In this document: positions 43,021 to 54,300 of the stretch, piece by piece | Numbering within the stretch: the stretch's first letter is position 1 | Layout of the letters: each line of letters opens with the position of its first letter | Made by a program: the position numbers and the translations under genes | The notes under the pieces: model-generated | Told to the model about the DNA's origin: nothing | The model's database searches: none | What the model saw: only the letters and a program-made list of their open reading frames with translations | NCBI RefSeq assembly: GCF_026745355.1 | Contig: NC_079207.1 | Span: 8,721,238 to 8,785,237, forward strand | From: Beta vulgaris subsp. vulgaris | Lineage: Eukaryota > Streptophyta > Magnoliopsida > Caryophyllales > Amaranthaceae | Reading direction: 5' to 3' | DNA length: 64,000 bases

Positions 43021-45229
43021 AGATAGAATAGTTTTCCCTACTATGAATAGTCATTCATGATAGAATATACTCTCTCCGTTTCCTAAAGATATTCCATCTT
43101 TCCGTTTAAGTACGTTCTCAAAAGATCTTCCCTTTTTTTTACTTTATTCCTTATTTGGAATTTTTTTTCCCTTTTACCCTCTCATGTCCCTATCATATGG
43201 TCCGCCATTATATTATTAATTCAATTTACTCCATTTCACTCTCATACCTTAACATTTTTTATTTGTTTATTTATCTTAACTCCTTTCTCTCTCTTACTTT
43301 ACCCACCTCATACCCCCACACAAATGGATCCTTCTTGTATATGTAGGAACAGTAACAAGGAAAAATCTTTAGGAAACGGATGGAGTATATGCATATACTA
43401 CATTATACAATCTTTACTAGCTACTCTTTTTATGCATGCTTAGAAATGAAGCAACTTGAGATAAAATATAGAAAGAATTTTTTTTTAGAAAAACCCATCT
43501 ACTTTCAATTAGAAAAACTAGGAAGGTGACACTAATCGAGATTCTCCAATTAATCAAATCGATAGATTAAAAAAAATGTTCACAAGAAGATTAGGTCTAA
43601 AGAATTGATTTGACATGCATAAACGACAAAATTGATTTGACTACGATTTAGGGGGAATCCCCATATATAATTAGTTTGTCTCCTTGCCATAGAAGAAAAT
43701 AGTTTTAGAAAATGACTAAATATAACAACTCTCTAATAAAACTTATCTATATTTGTGGTAAAAGTCTTAATTTCACATCACACTTAAGCAAAATCAGTAG
43801 CTAGCTCCCATAATACCTACAACACCTAATTAATAAATTCTACTCCTCTCCGTTTTTTAATTGCTACATTTTTTTTGAAGGGTTGTTTGGCTACTTGACC
43901 CACGACCGGATGAGAAGGGGTAATTGTTAGGATAGATTTAGGAGCATTTCCTAAATCTATCTATTTAAAAGTGTTTACCTAGACATATTTATTTACAAGT
44001 GTTTATTTAGAGATAATATTTATTAATATTATATTTAGTTTAGGATATGTTATCATAGTTCTACCTAAGTTAAGTTTTATATGATGTATTTAAATTAAGG
44101 GTTATGCTATATGCAGCCCTTAGGGTTGCATATAAGACATAAATACACTACTTAAAATGGAAATAAGTTGTGAATTTATTGAAAATTTTTACATCAACCG
44201 ATGAAATAAATGATTAATTAATGCAACTTATTTCCATTTTTAGCTTCTTATATATAGTCCTTAGGGCTGCATATAGCTTTTCCCTTAAATTAATAATAAT
44301 ACGAACCTTTTTTCTTCCATATATATATTTTATCATATATATATATATTTTATCAGTACTACATGATCACTATGGTAGATGATCTCAAGCTGCTTTCATT
44401 ACACACTTTGGAGTCGTCCTTCCAAGCTGAAATTATGATGATTTGCATAATAATGGCCTTGTCTTGGCTAGATATATATTGGTTGGTCAAAACTCAAATG
44501 GACAATGCAAGTTGTGGTGATATATATTTTCAAAGGCGCTGTTAACTATTGTGTTGAATATCTTCAAGTGGTGAAATGTTGCGAGAAGATAAGTAAAGCA
44601 ACCAGTGGGATTGCAAAACCTATACAATATATTCAGGTGTATCGTGTATTCAAAATTATTTTTTTACTCATTGTTCATTTAATTTGCTCATTTGGTACTC
44701 TATAAACGAGAAATGAGCAAGAAAATAGCCTCGATTGTACAATACACCCGCATGACATATAAATTGCAGCGGATTGCAATAGGTTTGGTTTATCTTGTGC
44801 AATTTTATGTTGTATCTAAAATAATTTGTTTTTACTTCATTCACTAGCTTGTGTATAACTAATGGAAAATTAAGTTTAACGATTTTCATCATTAATACAA
44901 CGCTATAGAATAAACAAAAATACACATATATCAATTTCACAAAATAAATTACTTTAATTTATTGATTACCAAAAACTATGAAAGTAAAACATGGAACTAC
45001 CAATGAGAATTGTGATATTGTAAGGTAAAGCAAACAATACAAATTCTCCTAAAAACTTCATTTCCCCTTAGGGAAACAATAGAAGTTTCAACAATTTAGC
45101 AAACAATGCAAGCTTCTAGGACCAAATATAATGGTACGTTACCAAGGTACAATATAACGGTTGTATAGGATATTTTCTAATTCGAGTTTAACATCTTCGT
45201 TACCAAGGTACAATATAACGGTTGTATAA
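43021..45229. repeat. 2.2-kb duplicated segment, copy A'
   Basis: Second copy of 29312-31526 in the same orientation. It continues past the point where copy A is cut, into more 61-bp repeats and the second tetraspanin gene. It therefore represents the original right-hand context. Confidence 0.93.
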
Positions 45230-45381
45230 GATATTTTCTAATTCGAGTTTAACATCTTCGTTACCAAGGTACAATATAACGGTTGTATAGGATATTTTCT
45301 AATTCGAGTTTAACATCTTCGTTACCAAGGTACAATATAACGGTTGTATAGGATATTTTCTGATTCGAGTTAAACATCATC
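45138..45381. repeat. 61-bp tandem repeat, four units, last one overlapping tetraspanin 3' coding end
   Basis: Units start at 45138, 45199, 45260 and 45321 with GTTACCAAGGTACAATATAA. The fourth, slightly diverged unit includes the stop codon (45370-45372) and last codons of the tetraspanin gene. Confidence 0.92.
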
Positions 45382-47060
45382 GTCTTCAGGATCAGGTCCA
45401 CAATCGCCGCACCACCAAAGCGTGGCAAGGGAGAATATGACAATAATGTTAATGATAGCAGCCTTCTTCCAGGTTTTTTGAATGTCATGGAGGAAACCAT
45501 CCTTGCATGATTGACAATTGAAGCAAAGTACATATGGATCATTACTCCATTCATCACATTCGTCCAGTTTTCGAATTGTATCATTTCTTGGGTGTGTCCA
45601 AACGTCACGGCTAGTGTACGTAAAATTGCATTCTTTCAATGGCGTGCAGCAACCAATCTAATAAGCTCATAATCAACATTGTAAACACCCAATAATTATG
45701 GTCGAGACAAAAAAAAAATGGCAAAAAGACAAGGAAATTACCAATACATAAACAATTTTGACTAATTATAACATTAAACAAGCAAGCATATACATATAGA
45801 TAGATAGATAGAAAAGCTAACAAGTTCCTTAGAGTGTTAGATAAGATGATAAAAATGAAAATATTAAATGCATTTAAACATTAATTATACCAATTGACGC
45901 GTGATTTTGAAATGCATTACAAGATACCATTTCAGGAAATATAGTTAATAGTTACCCAACGAATTATATAGGTATTTCATATTATGAGCTGATAATGTGA
46001 AAGAACCGTTCATATAGATCTAACATGCGTATGTAATACTTTCACATATATTTAGTAGTTACCAACGATTAAATATATATAACTAAAGGTTTGACCTGAT
46101 GTGGAAGCAAATGTTTACACTCTTGGAGTAGGAATACTCTAAAAAAAAGGATTACGTACAAAATTACATTATGAAATGTGTAAAAATTTAATAGCACAGA
46201 ATCTCATGAAAGCACCTAAAGTCCTAATTGCATAAGCTAAGTAGTCAATAATCCATGAAAAAACTAATTAAGGTATGTAGCTAACTAAAATATTAGATGG
46301 AAACAATTAAACAACAAACACAGTAAATTTTTCTGTTTTGTTTTTCTTCCAACATTGTAAATTGGTGCTGATTCATTCTACACTTTTACTTTTACTATCA
46401 TCAAGAACAATTGAGCACAATTAAACAAGATCTAGGTGCCGGTTCATTTTTTCAAAATAAATTATGGGCTGTTTCGCCTGTTTGGCCTTATACCCAGCCT
46501 CTGACCTAGCTGGTGTGCCCCAATAAGCTAATAACCTAGCAGGGATTGGTCTTCGAACCAATTATCTTTCCTACTCAAAAATAAAATAAAATGAGTGGGT
46601 GGATTACCTGAAGAAAGGAAAGATGTTTTAACTGCTGGTGATTATCAAGTAAAGGTGAACACACTTTAGTCTTAAAAATAAAACAATCTCTGATATGGCG
46701 CCAATGGTGGTTGTCAAGCACACGATTGTGAAGCCACTTAGAGTAGCTACCTTGGGTTGAGGTAGTGGTGGTGGTGGTAACAACGAGAGCGAAAATGGTG
46801 TAGCCTAACAGAACAAGAAAGAGCACAAAGAAGCTAAAGTTGATGCAGTTATCAGCAGCTTGGTGATTGTAAAGCACCAAGTGAGCCAAGGATAGAAGGA
46901 GGAGGAAGACTCCTAACACGATAAAGGGTGTGTTGAGATGCCTTTCGCACCTCGTGCTCGGCTGGTGGCTCAGCCATACTCCGCTAGATATCACTGGCAC
47001 CACCACCATCACCACCAGGAGTAGTTTCAGGATTATGCAGTTTCTTCTGCGTATGTACAT
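45370..47060 (-). CDS. Tetraspanin, divergent TET8-like paralogue
   Basis: Exon 1 47060-46608 (151 aa) and exon 2 45657-45370 (95 aa plus TAA), phase-0 junction; 246 aa. Same intron position as the gene at 26604-28965. Four hydrophobic helices (about 11-31, 43-63, 72-93 and KKAAIINIIVIFSLATLWW near the end). The loop has GCCTPLKEC, so the Lys of the plant GCCK motif is Thr here. Further loop features are DECDEW and VLCFNCQSCKDG. The stretch that is YKEYRLDNYSPWLQKRV in the paralogue is shorter and preceded by a Thr run (VVTTTTTTSTQGSYSKWL). It ends in an acidic tail PDPEDDDV. Likely a faster-evolving tandem duplicate; whether it is expressed is unknown. Confidence 0.85.
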
Positions 47061-47994
47061 TTTGGGACTTTTTTTGTTCTTTTAATTAGCTAGTGAGTGA
47101 CTATATTTGGGGGTGTGTAGGATTGTGTCAAGAATTTGTGATTTGAAGTCACTTAAAACTAACTAAGGGTGCAGGGGTTAGGAAAATGTTTGAGTAATCT
47201 TTAAGGTCGCCAACTCTCTTAAACACATTAGAGTAATATATTGATATGCAGTATGTAATAAATAAGGAGAGAAGAGATATAAAAATAGTATCGTGTAGGA
47301 TCAGATAATACATTAATACCTCTACAGGCTACAAGCCTACCACCGTTTTAAATGCTACCAAATCATTTTCAACAAATCAATATATTTTGAAAGTTATGAT
47401 CGTTTTTCAGTAATTTCCAAACCCTCCTATTTTTTGGAAAATTTTTTATCTACCTACTGGGTAATCTACCCACTAGAGATAGATATTAATAATAAGTGGA
47501 GTCCAACTCAGCAAAATTATTTATTTTTTAATTGCCTATTTCTAATAGATAGTCTACCAAGTGGGTAGATGTAGCAATCTCCCTATTTTTCGAGGATTGT
47601 ATTTTTATATGGAGACGGTTGCATCATCATTATATTTAATTTTAGTTGTTATAATGTACTATTACAGATTCGTCATTATTGGTACTAGACTACATTGTTT
47701 GAATGATGTACTCTTGTCTTTTTAAAAAAAGTTGCAATAATTTCACTTTTAGCTTTAATACTTTGATCAATTCTATCATTAATATATAATCTACTTATAA
47801 TTTACTATATTTTGTGACACCCAACATAAAAACAGAAATTGCATTTTGAGACGAAGGGAATATCATTTTACATAATTAGATAACTCGTGACATCCAAAAC
47901 CAACTAACATCTGGTTTTGTATTCAAATATTTCTAATATAGTGATTGTAAAGGTATCATAGTAGTGAATAGTGATTGTGAAGGTACAATATATA

Positions 47995-48457
47995 CTAACT
48001 CTGTATTTTTTTAGTTGCATCATTTGCTTTTTTAAATTTGTCGAGATGATTCTTTGAATATTAATATCTCTTATTGGGTGTAAGTAAAAAATACTACTTC
48101 CTTTGTTTCAATTTAGTTGTGGCACTTTTTATTTTAGGAAATTTTAATTTAGTTGTGACACTTTCATTTTGGGTAATAACTTATCTCTATCTTTCTCCTA
48201 TCACATGGGATCCTTTTATTTTCTTTCTCCTCTCCAAAAAATAGCATATGAGTCCGTGATTTTGAAAGTGTCACAACTAAATTGAAACGGGGGAAGTATA
48301 AAAATTTGATATTTGAAATCCTCGCATTGAGACGAATCTAAAAAGACCCTACTTGACTATTTTTTTTCTTATATAACAATGCGAGATAACTTAACAAAGT
48401 TGGTTTATGAATAGTGCTATAAAACCAAATGGTGCAACTAGAAAAGTACGGAAGTAG
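47995..48457. mobile_element. Stowaway-type MITE (outer, host of a nested MITE)
   Basis: Ends CTAACTCTGTATTTTTTTAG / reverse complement CTACTTCCGTACTTTTCTAG, continuing AGTTGCA(T/C)CATTTG on each side. TA flanks. Interrupted at 48097-48296 by a second element. Confidence 0.6.
48097..48296. mobile_element. Stowaway-type MITE (inner)
   Basis: 200 bp with ends CTTCCTTTGTTTCAATTTAG / CTAAATTGAAACGGGGGAAG, TA flanks. Same family as 49772-49980 (shared AGTTGTGACACTTTC and CCGTGATTTT blocks). Confidence 0.8.
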
Positions 48458-48722
48458 TATGTGATTGTAGTTTTACATTATTTGAAAAGTAAAATAAAAA
48501 AAAAGACATTACTAGCTGAACTTCTATTCATCACCCTGAAAAATACTTAAAATCTGCCAAATTACTATGTAAATGTACCATTATAACCTTGTTTGTTTTT
48601 ACAACTCTCTCCCACCACCACCTAAAATCACTAACCACCAATCGCTACCTCCAATCTACCGACGATCACCACCGACGACAACAATGTCATCCAACGACGT
48701 AATTTTTTTTCCGGAAGGTGAT

Positions 48723-48950
48723 TTTTTTAAACGAATTTCATGGGCTAACGTGTGGCCTAGACATTGCATCCATGGATACAACGTCCAAGACAAATGTTGT
48801 GTCCATGGATACGTGTGTCGTGAAAGTTATGTCTATGGACACAACGTGTGACTTGGACGTTGTGTTCATGGATGTAACGTCTAGGCCAATCATTGTGTGC
48901 ATGGACACAACGTCCAGGCCACACGTTAACTCATGAAATTCGTTAAAAAA
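48723..48950. repeat. Long hairpin with internal CATGGACACAACGT repeats
   Basis: Left arm 48723-48761 (AACGAATTTCATGGGCTAAC..) pairs with right arm 48912-48950 (..CATGAAATTCGTT), about 35 of 39 positions. Between them five variants of CATGGAYACAACGTCC follow one another. The ORFs across it are by-products of the repeats. Confidence 0.75.
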
Positions 48951-49771
48951 AAAATTTACTTTATCAAGAATTTTGTGCTGGTTGGAATTTTGTGTTCGTC
49001 GGTGTTGATTGTCGGTGGTGATGGCGAAAATGAGAGAGAATATGATTTAGATGAGGAGTTAAGTTGGAGTAAAAAATCAAAAAAAATATCTTAAGAGTAT
49101 AATAGTACTTTTAGAGAGGAGTTGAGACAATTTTAAGTAATTTGGGGCGATAATGTTTAACCATCTTACTCGTGGACTCGTGGTAGTCGGTAGGAGACAA
49201 GGAGGGTTAAAAATGAAAATCGTGCATCTATATTTTTTGACATGAAAATGTGTGCATCCTAGAAGTACTCCATTAACTAAAATACTTCTATAATCTAGGA
49301 TTGAAATTTAACCTGCTTTTAGATTAAACTTAGTCGTTTACTAAGAACTCTAAAGTCAATTTTTTTAGAATAAACTGTAGAAGTAAAATAATCTTCCACT
49401 AATCGAGAAACCTGCTAGGGTAATGCTTTACAGTTTACAGCCAGGATGGTTTAGAAAATCCAAGATTAGGTGAAACATACATGATTACTTGTAAACAAAG
49501 AAAATTAATAATTTAATTTTACATTGTAGTTAATTTAGTAAAATTTCACTTGTCATGTGATAATATAATGTTATGATACATATATTAGTGGCATTACAAA
49601 TTTCCAACTTGATCCAAAGATCAAAAGGACATAAAAGTCCACCATCAATTATTAACCATGATGATTATTAGGTGTGGCTTGTTAAATTCTTATATCCTTT
49701 ATTATCTATTATCTATTATCTATGTAACTATGAATATATCCAACAATATTTCATGTGATTATATTATAGTA

Positions 49772-49980
49772 TTTCCTCTGTTTCAATTTAGTTGTGACAC
49801 TTTCTATTTTAGAAAGTTTCAATTTAGTTGTGACATTTTCATTTTGGTTAATAACTTCTCTCTATTTCTCTTCTATTGTATGAGACCCTTTTATTTTCTT
49901 TCTCTATCTCTCTCCTCTCCAAAAATTGCCTAGGAATCCGTGATTTTAAAAGTGTCACAACTAAATTAAAACGGAAGAAA
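49772..49980. mobile_element. Stowaway-type MITE
   Basis: Inverted ends TTTCCTCTGTTTCAATTTAG / CTAAATTAAAACGGAAGAAA flanked by TA. Same family as 48097-48296. Confidence 0.78.
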
Positions 49981-50217
49981 TAGTATATTACAAAAATATA
50001 TAAAGATTTGAGATTTCGTGCACCCTAACAAGATTACTCCAAGAACCTAATCAATATTCCACCAAGCAACTATTACTATAAGAAGTCATGTAGCTAGTGG
50101 GATTTGAAAACTTAAGATTACACTACAATCTAGGATAGAGACTAATATAATCAACGACTTAACATTAAAAATCTAATCTGAATTCAGAGTTTCAACCAGC
50201 AGTTGAATTACTTTTAA

Positions 50218-50625
50218 GGCTCTGTTTGGGAAAGCATTTCAGGTGACTTAAATGATTAGGTGCTACAATTTTAAGTCACCTTATATGATTAGTGATGTTT
50301 GGTGGAGGAACTTAAATAAAATTTAAGTCCAAAATTTGACTGAAATTGAGTTGGAATAAAATATAGCTTCTGAGATAAGGTGCTGAAATTTTATTATTAT
50401 TATTATTTTCTTTTTATCTTTTTAAGCCTAAAAAGATATTTTCTTTTTATGTTTTTAAATTTAAAAAGATATTTCAGCTACAGTCATAAATAATATTACC
50501 AAACAGGTTATGTAATCAGCTAGCTTAACAGTTTCAGCACCTTAACAGTTTCAGCTGCTACCTAATCAGTTTCAGCCACCTTATCAGTTTCAGCTCCATT
50601 TCAGTCAGTTTTGCCAAACATAGCC
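50218..50625. mobile_element. Tourist-type MITE, left member of an inverted pair
   Basis: 408 bp with ends GGCTCTGTTTGGGAAAGC / GCCAAACATAGCC, TAA on both sides (50215-50217 and 50626-50628). The element at 56596-57003 is its reverse complement, with no difference that I could see. Confidence 0.88.
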
Positions 50626-50807
50626 TAAGTCAAGCTTCTTTCTTTCATTTGCACTACAGAAGCAAGTAGACTGAAGTAGTATTTCTTTAGAACATATTTT
50701 GTTCAACTTATTTTAACTATCTTATAATATATGTTAAGATTAGATAAAATCAGATAAGATAAGATCAACTAAGATCAGACAAGATAAGATAAAATAAGAC
50801 AAAATAA

Positions 50808-50971
50808 GGACATGTTCTCTCCAGCTTATTTTCAGTTCAGTTCAATTTAATTCAGTTCAGCTCTTGACAATACTTTTGCTCTCACATATCACTATTCATT
50901 TTAGTTCAGTTCAGTTCAATTCATTTCAATTCATTTCAATTCAGTTGTTTTATGCCGAAAAGAACAAGCCC
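50808..50971. mobile_element. GAACT-type MITE, short member
   Basis: Ends GGACATGTTCTCTCC / GAACAAGCCC, TAA flanks (50805-50807, 50972-50974). Interior of AGTTCAGTTCAATT-like repeats. A short relative of 4357-5367. Confidence 0.7.
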
Positions 50972-51337
50972 TAAGTTGAATCAAACAGACCCCGATAGAA
51001 TAGAGGGTTAAAGGTATTGTATTACAGCGAGGATGGTTTTAAAACTCCACGATTAGGTGTAAACATACATGATTACTTGTAAACAATGAATAATAGTAAA
51101 AATTAAATCTTACATTGGAGTTAATTACGTACTCCAATTATCTATCTTAAGTAAACAATTGAAGTTTATCTTAATTAGCAGAAAAAGACAGATATAATTA
51201 AAAATTATCTCATCGATTAGCAAGTCCACATTTCATTCATCAATAACTTCACAGAGTATTCCATCGTTGGTATCATACTGTCATACAAAATCAAACACTT
51301 TAGTTTCCTTTGCAAATTCAAACATCGGTTTATTACA

Positions 51338-54300
51338 ATGTTGGTCACTGCAACAGGTAATCTTACCACTTCTACTTAACTAATTTTGTAATCTTTCTTT
51401 CTTTTGATAATAATATTGTTCATTGTTATGATTTAACTAATTTAATTTTTATGCTTATAGTACATAGAAATTATATTGTTATTAGTTCCATTTACATTCT
51501 TTATATTTCCTCCGTTTCGTTTTAAATGCAACAAATATATATATTGTATTTCACAAATAATACCCATTTGTTGCATTTAAAACGAAATGGAGGAAGTATA
51601 TTACATTCTTAGTTCTTAGTTCTTATAGTATTATCTCATATTATTAAGGTATTAAAATTAGTCATGCATGAAATATGTTAACACAAGTGTTTTACAAATT
51701 AAAATGAAAAAGATTAAGAATAATGGAGCATATATAGAGGGTTATGATTCTTGTAGCTAATATATGTGGGCTTACATTAAAGTGACGAAGAAGTACCAGA
51801 TCTGCGAGCAGGTGGCAGTTTTGAGAAGAAAAAAATATTGATATATACCTTAACTTATTTATCTGGCGTTAGGATTAACCAAGTACAGGATCTCGCTAAC
51901 AAATTGTTACTGAAACACGTTAAATTCTTGTGTCGATTGTTCTTTAATTCTTTGTTACTTTATTGCGTCCGTTAATTACAACAGAAAGAGATATAATAAA
52001 ACTATCAAAACCACATGATCATTACCAAGGATGTCTTGGCCTAGTGGTTAAAATTGAGATGTTGTGAATAGGTCCGAAACCTCCTTCTCCTTTTTTGTAC
52101 TGCCTTCGTGCTCATATGGATAAAAAAAAACCACATGATCATTGGCCACTATAAATCCCAAATCATATGCCTCATTAAAGGTAGCTTAAATATATCATCT
52201 TTATTTATTATTTCTCACTTCTACTTCAGAAGCTTATAATATTAGAATAATTAGGGTATGTAATGTTGTTAATTGTGCAGTTATGGCGCAAGTGATTATG
52301 TATGGATCATACACGATGTGGCTGATGATGCCATATTTAACGGAGGTATGGGATATGAGCATCATGCAAGCAGCTGCAGTTATCAACATATTTGATGGAG
52401 TAGTTGCCATTCTTCCACTCGGGTTGAAATTTATTATTGATTCAATTGGTAATTCCATGATGGCTGATTATTTGATGCTTTTGTGGTGTGGGATCTCTAG
52501 TACTTTGGTAAGTTTCTCCACTTTTCTTACCACATACTTCAATTTCCATTACAAAATAAGATGATAATAAGGGTTTCTTCCCTTAAAATTTTTTTGGGTA
52601 TAATTGGTTATAAGAGATTGAAGTCTTGGACTAAAGTAACTTGAGTAATGAAGAGTTAGAATAATTGATGAGCATGACTTTTGGCTCTATTTGGTATTAC
52701 TAGCTGAAAATGAGCTTAAACTAATAAGATAAAGTTGAAACTGATAAGGTGTTGGACCTGGTAAGGTAAATGATTAGTTTAACTGTTTGGCAAAATTTAG
52801 TTGATTAAGTTGATAAATTAATTTGGCAAATTGAGCTGTTGTCAAAATTTTGGAAAGATTTCCAAAATTTCAGTCACCTGATTTTGAAAAAGTATATTTT
52901 TTAGTGAAAGTATTGAGTCAGACCGTCTGACCCAACACTTTCCGTCGGACGAGCTGACTTTTTCAACTTCTTCTCCACTTCGACAGGCAATAGTTTTTAT
53001 TTTAGGTGCTCTCCAAACACTACTAATCATTTTAGCTCTTGAAATATGTTAAAACCTTATCATTTAAGGTAGCTAAAATGCTTCCCCAAACGGAACCATA
53101 TTCTCTATTTTACTTACTATTTCACCTTAGTTGTGAAACTCGTGTGGTGGTAATAAACGACCTTATTAAACATGAGGTTATGGGTTGAAACATTGATACT
53201 TAAATTTGATATATAGTAGCACAACAAGAATCCGCCTATTTAGCGTCTGACATTAGCGTCCGTCAGACAAAGCAGACGGTATATATGTCGACATACCGTC
53301 CGTCTTTTATGCAGACGATAACTAGCGTCTGTTTTAGCGCCCGTTTGCAAGACAAACGTCATTTACCGTCCGCTGTCCGTAGAGAAGAAGTGGTACATAA
53401 ACTAGATAGATAGAATATTTGTGTTCATTCATTGTTGTGGTGATTGTTAGCGGTTCAACACCACCTTAGTATTCATCTCCCTAAATCATACACTCACTAA
53501 CACACAGTATATATGTAGATATTGTTGTTTACTTTGACTATATGTCTATATATTGCATTGCAGGGTTTGTTGCTTGTAACATTGTCCACACCACCAATGC
53601 TTTCAAAGGTTACCGGTACATGTATCGAATACAAACTCAAGTGTATAGGTCATACACAAATAACACTTTTCTACACTGGTTTAGTTCTATTAGCCACAGC
53701 AATGGCTACTTGCCTTACATCACTAAGGCCATACATCTTTAAGCGCGCGAAAAGCATGGGAATCAAGAAACCGCAAGATATATGGATGGTAAGACAATCA
53801 CTCGTGCAAAAGGGAGGCGAAGAAACACTCCTAGAACGACTTCAAGAAGCGAAATCACATGTCAATCCAAACGTTTTGAAGAATATAGCATATCAATGGC
53901 CTAGTGAGCTTTGGCTATATCGTTGCAATGGGGTATTTACTATGGTTCTTGTAGTCTTAGTATTTTGGGTAATGCCTTGGTCCTTAAGGCTTGGAATTCC
54001 AGTCATAATATTGTTAATGTCGACCTTGTTGTTTGTTGCCAAGCCATGGTACCATATCATTGGAGCGGAAGGGGTGTCAATCGAACCCTTTGAGATCTCG
54101 TTAATGATCAAAACCATTGCAAAATTTCTAATGTGTAAGTTTCCTATTTGGTCTACCTTTGTGATCGGAGGCCTTGTTTCTTCGGTTGGAAACACTTATT
54201 TCATGGAGCAAGCCGGACAAATGGATCCAAAGCTCGGACATTGGGAAGTCCCTACAGCCTTTTTCTTGTTATTCTATAAACTTGTAAACATGGTTTCTAC

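Larger units (their letters stand above)
47061..51337. other. Intergenic region rich in MITEs
   Basis: Between the tetraspanin start and the NPF start. Holds nested Stowaways (47995-48457 with 48097-48296 inside), a hairpin element (48723-48950), another Stowaway (49772-49980), a Tourist MITE (50218-50625) and a GAACT-type MITE (50808-50971). No coding gene seen. Confidence 0.6.

Noticed and set aside
48573..48936. Two ORFs of 92 and 72 aa with repeated HG/YGHNV and SMDTT motifs
   Set aside because: The amino-acid repeats come from the CATGGACACAACGT DNA repeats in the hairpin; no start context or homology.
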